64,000 nt of DNA from Clostridiales bacterium UBA1763 (GTDB taxonomy: Bacteria; Bacillota; Clostridia; Oscillospirales; Oscillospiraceae), in NCBI GenBank assembly GCA_002314685.1, contig DCHB01000026.1, forward strand, positions 743 through 64,742. The letters run 5' to 3'. A program made the position numbers and the translations under genes. The stretch's first letter is position 1. Every line of letters starts with the position of its first letter. The notes beneath the pieces are model-generated. The model was not told the origin of the DNA and did no database searches. It saw only the letters and a program-made list of their open reading frames with translations. Shown piece after piece: positions 47,144 through 55,941 of the stretch.

Positions 47144-48954
47144 TGGTTTTCCTTCTTCGTTCTGTAATACTCATATACCGCTTTTGCCGTGTTTATCGGC
47201 ACTACGGCGTTTAACTCCTCAAGGCTTGCAGATTTTATTGCCTTGATTGTTTTGAATGCTTTTAACAGCTCGTTTTTGCGTTTTTCTCCTACTCCCTTTA
47301 TTTTCGAGAGCTCGGAGCCTACTGTTTCGTTTCTCAGAAGACGCTGATATTCAATCGCAAAGCGGTGTGTTTCCTCCTGAATATTGCCTATCAGCGAAAA
47401 CGCCGCCTGATTTGTATTTATGCTTATTTCCCTGCCCTGCGGCGATACAAGTGCTCTTGTTCTGTGTCGGTCATCCTTTACCATGCCGAAAACTGGAAGC
47501 TGCAAGCCAAGCTCCGTGAGCACCTCCTGCGCCGCCTGCGCATGGGTTATTCCTCCGTCTATCAAAAGAAGCTGAGGCAGGACAGAAAACCTTTCGTCGT
47601 TTTCATTATATTTAGTAAATCTTCTGCCTACCGCCTGACGCATACTTGCATAGTCATCGCGCACGGGCATATCCTTTATGCGAAACTTTCTGTAATCACG
47701 CTTTAGGGGCTTGCCGTCCTTATGAACGGTCATTGCCGCTACTATTCCCGTGTCACCGAGGTTTGATACGTCAAATGCCTCAATACGCGCGGGATATTCC
47801 TCAAGCTCAAGTGCCTTTTGAAGCCATGTTAACGTTCCGCGTCTGCGCTGTTCCGAGCTTGTCGCTCGCAGGATTTCCTCGTTTGCGTTCATAAGGGCGC
47901 GTTCAACAAGCTTTGCCCTGTCGCCTCTTTGCGGCACCTCGACAGTCACCTTGTGCCCCGAAACAGTCAAAAACAGCTCCTCAAGCGCAGAAATATCCTC
48001 ACATTCGCAGGGCAGTAGCACCGTTTTCGGCAGGCTTCCCCTTGCGCAATAGTACTGCCGCACAAGCGCGGATACGACCTCGCTGTCGTCCTCAATGGGC
48101 TCGGGGATAAACTCAAAATCCTTTGCGGTGAGTGCACCGTCATTAAAATGGAGCACCACAAAGCAGCACTTTGCGCCGCGTACAAAGCCCACGGCATCCG
48201 TGTCGGCAAAGGCGGTTGCTATGACCCTCTGCTTATTTGCAAGAGAGTCTATCGCCCTAATTCTGTCGCGAAGCTGTGCCGCCTGCTCAAATCTGAGCTC
48301 CTCCGAGGCTGACTGCATCTGCTCCGTCAAATCTTCGATAAGCTGTTTTGTCTTGCCGCCGAGTATCAGACACGCCTCATTAACTGCGGATTTATACTCC
48401 TGCTCGGTGCCGTTGCCCTGACACCATGCGCGGCAAATACCCATGTGATTGTTGAGGCAGGGTCTGTTTTTCCCTATATCGCGGGGGAATTTTCTCCCGC
48501 AGGTCGGCAAGCCTACTGCTTTACACACGACATCTATTATCTGCCGCGTCATTGATCTGCCGCCAAAGGGTCCGAAATACTGTGCGCCGTCCTTTGAGGG
48601 CTTGTTTACTATCTCAAAGCGGGGATATGCCTCGTTTTTGTTTAATCTTATAAACGGATAGCCCTTATCGTCCTTGAGAAGGATGTTATAATGCGGCTGA
48701 TGCTGCTTTATAAGCGAATTTTCAAGCACAAGTGACTCAAACTCCGAATCAACGACAATGACATTAAAATCGGCGACCTTATTTACCATTGCCTCAACCT
48801 TGGGCAAATGACTGCCTCTGAAATAGCTTGTGACTCGGTTTTTCAGCTTCTTGGCCTTGCCGACGTATATTACCTCCCCCGCAGAATCGAGCATTATATA
48901 AACGCCCGGCTTCATGGGGAGCTTATTTGCTTTTTCCAGCAGTGAATTAAGCAT
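47140..48954 (-). CDS. uvrC: Excinuclease ABC subunit C
   Basis: Makes both cuts in nucleotide excision repair. The 604-residue protein has an N-terminal GIY-YIG nuclease domain (KPGVYIMLDSAGEVIYVGKAKKLKNRV), a cysteine cluster (CGRKFPRDIGKNRPCLNNHMGICRAWC type), a UVR domain (EELRFEQAAQLRDRI) that contacts UvrB, an RNase H-like C-terminal nuclease (FDVSNLGDTG with DGG), and a helix-hairpin-helix pair (IKGVGEKRKNELLKAF). Length and order are normal. It lies in an EamA-uvrC-rsmD-coaD run with overlaps at each junction. Confidence 0.96.
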   Translation of the reverse strand: MLNSLLEKANKLPMKPGVYIMLDSAGEVIYVGKAKKLKNRVTSYFRGSHLPKVEAMVNKVADFNVIVVDSEFESLVLENSLIKQHQPHYNILLKDDKGYPFIRLNKNEAYPRFEIVNKPSKDGAQYFGPFGGRSMTRQIIDVVCKAVGLPTCGRKFPRDIGKNRPCLNNHMGICRAWCQGNGTEQEYKSAVNEACLILGGKTKQLIEDLTEQMQSASEELRFEQAAQLRDRIRAIDSLANKQRVIATAFADTDAVGFVRGAKCCFVVLHFNDGALTAKDFEFIPEPIEDDSEVVSALVRQYYCARGSLPKTVLLPCECEDISALEELFLTVSGHKVTVEVPQRGDRAKLVERALMNANEEILRATSSEQRRRGTLTWLQKALELEEYPARIEAFDVSNLGDTGIVAAMTVHKDGKPLKRDYRKFRIKDMPVRDDYASMRQAVGRRFTKYNENDERFSVLPQLLLIDGGITHAQAAQEVLTELGLQLPVFGMVKDDRHRTRALVSPQGREISINTNQAAFSLIGNIQEETHRFAIEYQRLLRNETVGSELSKIKGVGEKRKNELLKAFKTIKAIKSASLEELNAVVPINTAKAVYEYYRTKKENQ

Positions 48955-49798
48955 AGCTATCCTCAGACTTTTTACCGTAGATACACCATAAGGTTACGGA
49001 TGCGATAACGATAACGCCGCCTATGAGTGCAAAAAATCCCGGTCTCTCGCCGTCAAAAATGAACACCCATACGGGATTGAGAAGCGGCTCGAGTGCGCCG
49101 AGCAGGTTGCACGCAAGCGGAGGGCAGTGGTCAAGCGCCTTTGCATAGAGCACATACGCCATTCCGATTTGAAATACACCGAGAATAAGAATATATACTA
49201 TGGGCATAAGCGTCATTTCGGGTTTTGTTGCGATAATAAAAGGCACCGAAATCAGAAACGCAAACACCTGCCCGAGCAATAGCGCGGTAAAGCGCTCATC
49301 GGAGTTGACGTTGCCCATTGCAATATACATGATCGCCATAAGCACACCCGATACAATAGAAAGAATATTTCCGTACAGATACCCGCCCGAAAGCTGGTCG
49401 AAGAAGAACAGCGATATACCGAGCATCGTTGCAATAACCGCTATTATATCGGCTCTGCTGATTTTCTGCTTATAGAACAGCACAGAAATCGCAATAATGA
49501 ACATCGGTGATGAAAACTGCAGCACTATTGCATTAGCGGCAGTGGTGAGCTTATTTGCAAGCACAAAGGTGCTGTAAACCAAAGCTGTAATAAGCCCTGC
49601 AACTATTGTTTTTTTATTTATAGTCACCTTGCGATGCTCAATGCGCATAAAGGTATAGAGGGTCAAGCCCGCAATTAAGCTTCTTATGCCCGATATTACA
49701 AAGGCATTCCATGGGATGAGCTTTATGAATATACCCGCTACACTCCACAACAAAGCACACAGAAGCATCTGAAATATTGCTTTATTACTGTAGTTCAT
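48947..49798 (-). CDS. EamA/DMT-superfamily membrane transporter
   Basis: The 283-residue protein has ten hydrophobic segments in two five-helix EamA repeats (for example ALLWSVAGIFIKLIPW in the first and LGALEPLLNPVWVFIFDGERPGFFALIGGVIVI in the second). Such proteins export metabolites such as amino acids; the substrate here is unknown. It overlaps the start of uvrC by eight bases and begins that transcript. There is a weak hairpin directly upstream, at the end of ptsH. Confidence 0.9.
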   Translation of the reverse strand: MNYSNKAIFQMLLCALLWSVAGIFIKLIPWNAFVISGIRSLIAGLTLYTFMRIEHRKVTINKKTIVAGLITALVYSTFVLANKLTTAANAIVLQFSSPMFIIAISVLFYKQKISRADIIAVIATMLGISLFFFDQLSGGYLYGNILSIVSGVLMAIMYIAMGNVNSDERFTALLLGQVFAFLISVPFIIATKPEMTLMPIVYILILGVFQIGMAYVLYAKALDHCPPLACNLLGALEPLLNPVWVFIFDGERPGFFALIGGVIVIASVTLWCIYGKKSEDSYA

Positions 49799-49821
49799 TC
49801 AGTAACCTCATATATATTGAA

Positions 49822-49849
49822 TAAGGGCGTGTTAAAAAACACGCCCTTA
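49822..49849 (-). terminator. Hairpin after ptsH, probable terminator
   Basis: A 12-bp perfect stem (TAAGGGCGTGTT and complement) with a four-base A/T loop lies 16 bases after the ptsH stop codon. The following tail on the minus strand is only weakly T-rich. Confidence 0.65.
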
Positions 49850-49865
49850 GATAGTTTTGTAAAAA

Positions 49866-50129
49866 TTACTCTGTAAAGTCAGATGCAATAAGCTCAGACA
49901 GTGTATCAACTGCGGTTGCTTCATCTGCGCCGTCTGCAATCAGATTAACGGCAGTGCCCTTTACGATACCGAGGGAAAGAACACCGAGAAGGCTCTTTGC
50001 GTTTACGCGGCGGTCTTCTTTTTCAATCCAAATGCTGCTCTTAAACTCGTTGGCTTTCTGAATAAAGAAAGTTGCGGGTCTGGCGTGGAGTCCCACCTGA
50101 TTGTTAATAACTACTTCTTTAGTAACCAT
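49866..50129 (-). CDS. ptsH: Phosphocarrier protein HPr
   Basis: Relays phosphate from enzyme I to sugar-specific PTS enzymes. The 87-residue form begins at the ATG at 50129 behind a GGAG site. The phosphorylated His15 lies in GLHARPA. The regulatory Ser46 in NAKSLLGVLSLG is present, so the Gram-positive HPr kinase/CcpA control could operate. Enzyme I is not adjacent, as in many Clostridia. It has a strong extended -10 promoter and is a single-gene unit. Confidence 0.96.
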   Translation of the reverse strand: MVTKEVVINNQVGLHARPATFFIQKANEFKSSIWIEKEDRRVNAKSLLGVLSLGIVKGTAVNLIADGADEATAVDTLSELIASDFTE

Positions 50130-50166
50130 GCTCGACACTCCTCAATTATCTAAAAAGATTGCGTTT

Positions 50167-50195
50167 ATTTTAGCATATTGTTGAAAAACCGTCAA
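50167..50195 (-). promoter_or_regulatory. Sigma-A promoter of ptsH
   Basis: On the minus strand TTGACG (50195-50190) and TAAAAT (50172-50167) are 17 bases apart, with TGC in front of the -10 (extended -10). Confidence 0.85.
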
Positions 50196-50252
50196 CCAAT
50201 TTTGTTCATTTCGTAGATTTATACATTATTGATAATGCAAACACTGTGCTTT

Positions 50253-52628
50253 TTATTTCAATTCGACTATTGTTACACCCGTTTCCCCTTCGCCGTATCT
50301 GCCTAAGCGGAAGGACTTTACAGCCTTATTGCGTTTGAGCATCTGCTGTACCGCCGCCCTGAGTGCTCCCGTCCCCTTGCCGTGAATAATAGTCACTGTG
50401 GAAAGCTTTGCCATAACTGCGTTATCAATATACATCTCAGCCGCCGCAACAGCCTCAAGTGACTCCATTCCGCGGAGGTCAATCTCAGGATTTACAGATG
50501 TGGTGCGAATTGAACTGCTCTGCACCTTGAAGCTTACCTTTTTCTTGGCGGACTTGCCCTGAACGAGATATACCTCGTCCTGCTTTGCCTTGACGTTCAT
50601 TATGCCCGCCTTGAGATTTAAGCTTCCGTCGGGATTAACGCTGAGCACCTCAGCCGTAACACCCATTGAGAGTATTTCGACAGTGTCGCCTGCGACAGCA
50701 TTTCTCGAGGATTTTTTCTCCTCCTTGGGAATATCCTGCCTTGAGGCTTTGAGCTTGTCCTCATGCTCGTTGAGCTTTCGTCTTAACTCGCTTCGCGCCT
50801 CGTTGACCTGCTGTGCCTCCTGCTCTTCGTTCAGCTCACTGCGCATTCTGTCAAGCTCGGCAAAGGTATTTTCAGCCGTCTGCCGCGCCTCGGCGATTAT
50901 GCGCTCAGCCTCCTTGCGGGATTTGTCGTCCGCTTTTTCAAGTCTTACGGCAAGCTCTGCTCTCAAAAATGCCGCTTTCTTTGCGCTTTCCTCAGCCTCT
51001 CTGAGCTTTTTTGCCGCCTCATTTCTGTCCCGTTCAAGCAAAGCTCTTGTCTGCTCGAGCTTTTCAATAGTCGCCTCAAAGCTTGCATTCTGTATGCCTA
51101 CTCGGTTTTTTGCATCCTCGATTATGCCGTCATTAAGTCCGAGACGCTTTGAAATTGCAAAGGCGTTTGACTTGCCCGGGATGCCGACTAAAAGTCTGTA
51201 TGTGGGACGCAGGGTTTCAACATCAAACTCGCATGAGGCGTTTTGTATGCCCTTTTCGCTTGTTGCATACACCTTCAGCTCGGCATAATGGGTTGTTGCG
51301 GCTATTGTCGCTCCCCTGCTTCGGGCGTTTTCAATAATTGCAATCGCAAGCGCCGCGCCCTCCGTCGGGTCGGTGCCTGCTCCGAGCTCGTCAAACAGCA
51401 AAAGTGAGCTTTCGCCGCACTCATCGAGTATGTTGACTATGTTTGTCATGTGCGCCGAGAAGGTTGAGAGATTTTGCTCAATGGACTGCTCATCGCCTAT
51501 ATCGGCAAGAATGTGCTTATATACGGGCACTCCGCTTGTGTCATCCGCAGGTATATGCAGTCCGCACTGAGCCATTATGTTCAGAAGACCTATTGTTTTT
51601 AGGCTTACTGTTTTGCCGCCCGTATTCGGTCCCGTTATTATAAGCGTGTCAAAGGTATCGCCGAGCTCGAGGCTTATAGGCACAGCCTTATCCTTAGGCA
51701 GCAAGGGGTGACGGGCGTTTCTGAAAGCTATACCGCTTTCGCGAAGCTCGGGCTCTATGCAGTCAAGCTTATACGAAAGCTTTGCCTTTGCAAATATAAG
51801 GTCAAGCTCAATAAGCAGATTATAGTCTGCGGCAATATCGTTTGCGTGCTCGGCACAGTCCGCGGAAAGCTCCGCGAGTATGCGTTCAATCTCCGCTTTT
51901 TCCTTTGCGGCAAGCTCGCGCAGTTCATTATTTGCCTTGACCGCGCCCATAGGCTCAATAAACAAAGTTGCACCCGATGAAGAAATATCGTGCACAAGTC
52001 CCTGTATTGCACCCTTGCATTCTGCCTTGACGGGCACGACAAATCTGTCCGAGCGCATTGTGATAATAGGCTCCTGCAGTGCCTTTGCGTATGAGGGGGT
52101 GGAAATTATCTTTTGCAGACTGTCCCTCACCCTTGCACTTGTCGCCCTGATTTTACGGCGCAGATTTGCAAGCTCTGCCGAGGCACTGTCGGCAATCTCA
52201 TCCTCGCCGACAATCGAAGACGTAATCTTTTCCTCCAAAAATCTGTTCGCGTGCAGGGATGAAAACAGATAGTCAATGCAGGTTTTGCCGACTGTATCAT
52301 CGGCTATATAGGTCTTTACAAGCCTTGCGCACTGCAGAACTCTTGCTATCGAAAGAAGCTCAAGCGTATTGAGGCTTCCGCCGAGGTCTGCTCTTGACAG
52401 TGACGGTCTTACATCCTTTATGCCCGAAAAAGACGGGCTTCCGCGCACGACCATCATCGTTTTCGCGGCTGTTGTTTCATTTAATCTTCGCCTGACCTCT
52501 GCTCTGTCACCCGAGGGCAGAAGCTTTAAGCTTGCCTGCTTTGCTCCGTCGGACACTGCCTCGTCGGAGAGCATATTAAGCACGCTTTTAAGCTCAAGCG
52601 TATTCAGCGATTTTTCGTAAAAATCCAT
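50253..52628 (-). CDS. mutS2: MutS2 endonuclease / ribosome-rescue ATPase
   Basis: The 791-residue protein has a MutS-like core with Walker A GPNTGGKTVSLKT, Walker B LLLFDELGAGTDPTEGAAL, a long coiled coil (about residues 515-630), a KOW-like segment, and a C-terminal Smr nuclease domain with the LRGMESLEAVAAAEMYI and HGKGTGALR motifs. The mismatch-binding domain of MutS1 is absent. MutS2 was long linked to recombination; in Bacillus it also splits collided ribosomes. It overlaps recO by one base and ends the yqfC-mutS2 operon. Confidence 0.95.
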   Translation of the reverse strand: MDFYEKSLNTLELKSVLNMLSDEAVSDGAKQASLKLLPSGDRAEVRRRLNETTAAKTMMVVRGSPSFSGIKDVRPSLSRADLGGSLNTLELLSIARVLQCARLVKTYIADDTVGKTCIDYLFSSLHANRFLEEKITSSIVGEDEIADSASAELANLRRKIRATSARVRDSLQKIISTPSYAKALQEPIITMRSDRFVVPVKAECKGAIQGLVHDISSSGATLFIEPMGAVKANNELRELAAKEKAEIERILAELSADCAEHANDIAADYNLLIELDLIFAKAKLSYKLDCIEPELRESGIAFRNARHPLLPKDKAVPISLELGDTFDTLIITGPNTGGKTVSLKTIGLLNIMAQCGLHIPADDTSGVPVYKHILADIGDEQSIEQNLSTFSAHMTNIVNILDECGESSLLLFDELGAGTDPTEGAALAIAIIENARSRGATIAATTHYAELKVYATSEKGIQNASCEFDVETLRPTYRLLVGIPGKSNAFAISKRLGLNDGIIEDAKNRVGIQNASFEATIEKLEQTRALLERDRNEAAKKLREAEESAKKAAFLRAELAVRLEKADDKSRKEAERIIAEARQTAENTFAELDRMRSELNEEQEAQQVNEARSELRRKLNEHEDKLKASRQDIPKEEKKSSRNAVAGDTVEILSMGVTAEVLSVNPDGSLNLKAGIMNVKAKQDEVYLVQGKSAKKKVSFKVQSSSIRTTSVNPEIDLRGMESLEAVAAAEMYIDNAVMAKLSTVTIIHGKGTGALRAAVQQMLKRNKAVKSFRLGRYGEGETGVTIVELK

Positions 52629-53386
52629 TATTTCACCTGTTTCCAGTAATTAAGGGCATTGAATTTTCTCTCGGTTTGAGTTAATAGGTAGGTTTCTGCG
52701 GCTGTTGCCGCCCTCTTTTCCGCATCCTCGGACGCGGAGAGTGCCAAAAGCTTTCTCGGCTCGGAATACAAAATATAACGCAGTGCCTTGAGCGAATCGG
52801 GGCAAAGGGCAATATTTGCCTGCATTGCACCGCTTCTGCACTCGCGACAGCAGATTATTCCGTTTTGCGCGCTGAAACGCGGCTCATTGGGCTCGGGATT
52901 GCCGCAGACACTGCAGCAGGTCAAATCGGGCTCATAGCCCGCTATGGACATAAGGCGCATTTCAAACGCCGTTTTTATGTGCTGATGGTCGTACATTGAG
53001 TTTGACAGAGCATAAAGGCAGTTTAATATAAGCTGAAGCATACCCAAGTCGGGCGTATCCTCATCGGCAAGTGCCTCTACACACTCGGCAAAATAGCTTG
53101 CAAGCGCAAGTGCGGCAATGTCGTTTCTCAGCCCCTTGAATTCTTCAATGGTTGAGCCCTCGTTGACGCTCCACCTGCCCTTGTTTTCAAACATGGTTAG
53201 CTCTGAGAATGCGAAAAGCTGAGTTGCCGCGCTGACCTTACTGTTTTTGCGCAGTGCGCCCCTCGCTTTAACCGTTATTTTACCCAAATCGGGAGTCAGC
53301 ACGGTCAGTATTCTGTCTGCTTCCTTGTATTTGACCTCACGCAGAATGAGTCCCTTTGTCGTTTTGAACATATGTAACCTGCTCAT
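52628..53386 (-). CDS. recO: DNA repair protein RecO
   Basis: Loads RecA with RecR and RecF in gap repair. The 252-residue protein has an N-terminal OB fold (KTTKGLILREVKYKEADRILTVLTPDLGKITVKARGALRKNSK), a helical middle and a four-cysteine zinc site (CSVCG and CCREC). Two starts are possible: the ATG at 53386 overlaps the yqzL stop (ATGA) and suggests coupling; the ATG at 53371 has an AGG-type site. The family usually begins near the second. Confidence 0.93.
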   Translation of the reverse strand: MSRLHMFKTTKGLILREVKYKEADRILTVLTPDLGKITVKARGALRKNSKVSAATQLFAFSELTMFENKGRWSVNEGSTIEEFKGLRNDIAALALASYFAECVEALADEDTPDLGMLQLILNCLYALSNSMYDHQHIKTAFEMRLMSIAGYEPDLTCCSVCGNPEPNEPRFSAQNGIICCRECRSGAMQANIALCPDSLKALRYILYSEPRKLLALSASEDAEKRAATAAETYLLTQTERKFNALNYWKQVK

Positions 53387-53511
53387 CCGAGGGGCGAAGG
53401 CTTGTCCTCTGCCCCGTCTTTTTTATCTGATTTTTGCGCCGCCCTGTGCAAAAGCCAGCACATCGGGTCGCCTGTATCGGTAAAAACCTGCCAGAACATA
53501 TCCTCGGGCAT
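53383..53511 (-). CDS. yqzL: YqzL family small protein
   Basis: A 42-residue reading frame with an AGAGGTGA ribosome site begins MPEDMFWQVFTDTGDPMCW and goes on LLHRAAQKSD to a Gly before the stop. The pattern of Trp, Val-Phe, Thr-Gly and Leu-Leu matches YqzL, a tiny Firmicutes protein encoded between era and recO, exactly its place here. Its stop overlaps the recO ATG. The function is unknown. It is shorter than most gene-finders accept and easy to miss. Confidence 0.8.
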   Translation of the reverse strand: MPEDMFWQVFTDTGDPMCWLLHRAAQKSDKKDGAEDKPSPLG

Positions 53512-53567
53512 AAAATCACCTCTGTGCTTTTAGTATTAAACACCGAGGCAATTATATTGATGGTTAT

Positions 53568-54455
53568 TTATTCCGTAAAGCCGAAGTTGCGAAGCTGTGC
53601 CATGGAGTCGCGCCAGTTTTCCTTGACCTTTACCCATGTCTGCAAAAATACCTTTGTGCCCATAAACGCTTCAATGTCGGTGCGTGCCATTTCGCCTATT
53701 TTGCGGAGCATTGCGCCCTGCTTGCCGATAATAATGCCCTTATGACTCGCCTTTTCGCAGAAAATCGTAACATCCATGTCGATAATTCCGTTATCACGCT
53801 CGGAAAACTTTGTTACCTCTATTGCTGTGCCGTGGGGAATTTCCTTGTCGAGACAAAGCAGAAGCTTTTCGCGCACGAGCTCTGCGCATATCTGCTTCTC
53901 GGGCTGGTCGGATATCATATCGTCGGGGAAAAGCTGAGGTCCTTCGACTGCATATTTGTCAAGCTGGCACATGAGCTCGTCAAGTCCCTCCTTATCCTTT
54001 GCGGATATGGGGATTATTGCATCGAAGCTGTGTGCGGCGCTGTAAAGAGCCATTACCTCGAGAAGCGTGCTCTTTTCAACAGTATCAATCTTGTTTATGA
54101 CCAAAACAGCGGGGACGGAGGTCTCTTTTAATCTTGCTATAAGCTCTTCCTCCTGCTTGCCGATATTGGCAATAGGCTCTACAAGCAGTACGACAGCATC
54201 GACATCCGCAACGCTTTCCTTGACGACATTGACCATATAATCGCCGAGGCGCGTTCTCGGCTTGTGGAAGCCCGGGGTGTCCATTAGCACGAACTGAGTA
54301 CTGCCCCTTGTGACTACCGCGCTTATGCGGTTTCTTGTAGTCTGAGGTTTATTTGATACAATGGCAATCTTCTCGCCGACAAGTGCATTTGTGAGTGTGG
54401 ATTTGCCGACATTCGGTCTGCCGCATATTGTTATCATTGCAGATTTGCTTATCAT
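53568..54455 (-). CDS. era: GTPase Era
   Basis: Essential GTPase for 16S rRNA 3' end maturation and 30S assembly. The 295-residue protein has GRPNVGKSTLTNALVG (G1), DTPGFHKPRTRLGDYM (G3), NKID (G4), and a C-terminal KH domain (IIGKQGAMLRKIGEMARTDIEAFMGTKVFLQTWVKVKENWRD). It overlaps ybeY by four bases. ybeY-era is nearly universal. Confidence 0.97.
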   Translation of the reverse strand: MISKSAMITICGRPNVGKSTLTNALVGEKIAIVSNKPQTTRNRISAVVTRGSTQFVLMDTPGFHKPRTRLGDYMVNVVKESVADVDAVVLLVEPIANIGKQEEELIARLKETSVPAVLVINKIDTVEKSTLLEVMALYSAAHSFDAIIPISAKDKEGLDELMCQLDKYAVEGPQLFPDDMISDQPEKQICAELVREKLLLCLDKEIPHGTAIEVTKFSERDNGIIDMDVTIFCEKASHKGIIIGKQGAMLRKIGEMARTDIEAFMGTKVFLQTWVKVKENWRDSMAQLRNFGFTE

Positions 54456-54934
54456 TTGTTGTCCTCCATAATTTCCTTTTCGCGCGCTCTCATCTGTGCC
54501 TTCATTTCGCCCTCGTCTATATGGTCATAGCCCAATAGATGCAGTACGGAATGAACCGTGAGGTAGCTTATCTCTCGCTCGAAGCCGTGACCTAATTCCT
54601 CGCCCTGCTCTGCGCATTTTTCGAGTGAAATCATCATATCGCCGAGCATAACAGCGCCCGTCTCGGGGTCCGTTTCACATTCATCGGCGCAAAATTCGCC
54701 TGCCGTGAGCTCATTTAAGGGGAAAGACAGGACATCCGTCGGTCTGTCAACTCCGCGAAACTCGCGGTTTATTTCGTGTATACCCGCATTATCCGTGAGC
54801 ATAACGCTTACTATGCAGGGAGTATCAACTCCCTCGGCATCAAGTGCTTTAATAATTGATTTTTTAATCAGTGCGGCGGCATTATTGTGTCCGAGTCCGC
54901 TTTTTTCGCGGCTTATATATATCTCATGCTCCAT
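54452..54934 (-). CDS. ybeY: Endoribonuclease YbeY (rRNA maturation)
   Basis: The 160-residue protein has the three-His zinc motif in HSVLHLLGYDH (HxxxHxxxxxH) and the DVLSFPL block. It is a single-strand endoribonuclease involved in 16S rRNA processing and ribosome quality control. It lies two bases after phoH and overlaps era, the standard phoH-ybeY-era order. Confidence 0.96.
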   Translation of the reverse strand: MEHEIYISREKSGLGHNNAAALIKKSIIKALDAEGVDTPCIVSVMLTDNAGIHEINREFRGVDRPTDVLSFPLNELTAGEFCADECETDPETGAVMLGDMMISLEKCAEQGEELGHGFEREISYLTVHSVLHLLGYDHIDEGEMKAQMRAREKEIMEDNK

Positions 54935-54936
54935 TT

Positions 54937-55941
54937 TTACTGCTTCTTTCCCTTATATGTGCCCTTCGGCTTCTGTGCCTCGGGCGGATTTTTCTTGTCA
55001 TAGACCTCGTAAGCCTCGATAATCTTCTGAACGAGCTGATGACGCACAACGTCCGCACCCGTGAGGCGGCAGATTGATATATCCTCAATGCCCTCAAGCA
55101 CCTTCATTGCAACCTTCAAGCCGCTGACCTTATCGTCGGGCAGGTCAATCTGCGTTATATCGCCCGTAATGACGACCTTTGAGCCGAAGCCAATACGCGT
55201 CAAGAACATTTTCATCTGCTCGCGTGAGGTGTTCTGTGCCTCGTCGAGAATGATAAAGCTGTCGTCAAGCGTTCTGCCGCGCATATATGCAAGAGGTGCG
55301 ACCTCAATATTGCCGCGCTCAAGATATTTCTGATAGGTGTCCGCCCCGAGCATATCGAACAGAGCATCGTACAGCGGTCTTAAATACGGGTCAACCTTGC
55401 TTTGCAGGTCGCCCGGGAGGAAGCCTAAGCGCTCCCCCGCTTCAACTGCGGGTCGTGTGAGGATTATTCTGTTAACCTGCTCGGCGCGGAATGCCGCAAC
55501 TGCCGCGGCAACTGCAAGATATGTCTTGCCCGTACCTGCGGGACCTATGCCGAGGGTAATTGTGTTATTCGAGATTGCATCGCAATAGGATTTCTGACCG
55601 AGGGTTTTTGCCTTTACGGGCTTACCCTTTGCGGTTATGCACACGACATCGCTTGCAAGCTCGTCGATTTTCGATTCCTTGCCCTCGGTCACGAGCTTGA
55701 GAATGTATCTGACATTCTGTGCATCAATATTTTCGCCCCTCATTGCGAGCGTCAAAAGACCGTTTATCGCCTTTTCGGCTATCATTACATTCTCAGCATC
55801 GCCGCAGATGTGTATTTTATTGTCTCTGTCGAGCACCTTTACCTCAAGCTCGTTTTCTATAATTCTGAGATTCTGGTCGAATGAGCCGAATACGCTTATT
55901 ACGTGCTCCATTCTCTCGACTTCTATTGTTCTTTCAATCAT
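54937..55941 (-). CDS. phoH: PhoH family ATPase
   Basis: The 334-residue protein has an N-terminal KH-like part and a P-loop ATPase domain with GPAGTGKTYLAVAAA and VLDEAQN-type Walker B (FIILDEAQNTSREQMKMFLTRIG). PhoH proteins are RNA helicase/nuclease-like; in this operon the role is probably in RNA or ribosome metabolism. The start has a GGAG site; its first eight bases overlap yqfD. Confidence 0.95.
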   Translation of the reverse strand: MIERTIEVERMEHVISVFGSFDQNLRIIENELEVKVLDRDNKIHICGDAENVMIAEKAINGLLTLAMRGENIDAQNVRYILKLVTEGKESKIDELASDVVCITAKGKPVKAKTLGQKSYCDAISNNTITLGIGPAGTGKTYLAVAAAVAAFRAEQVNRIILTRPAVEAGERLGFLPGDLQSKVDPYLRPLYDALFDMLGADTYQKYLERGNIEVAPLAYMRGRTLDDSFIILDEAQNTSREQMKMFLTRIGFGSKVVITGDITQIDLPDDKVSGLKVAMKVLEGIEDISICRLTGADVVRHQLVQKIIEAYEVYDKKNPPEAQKPKGTYKGKKQ

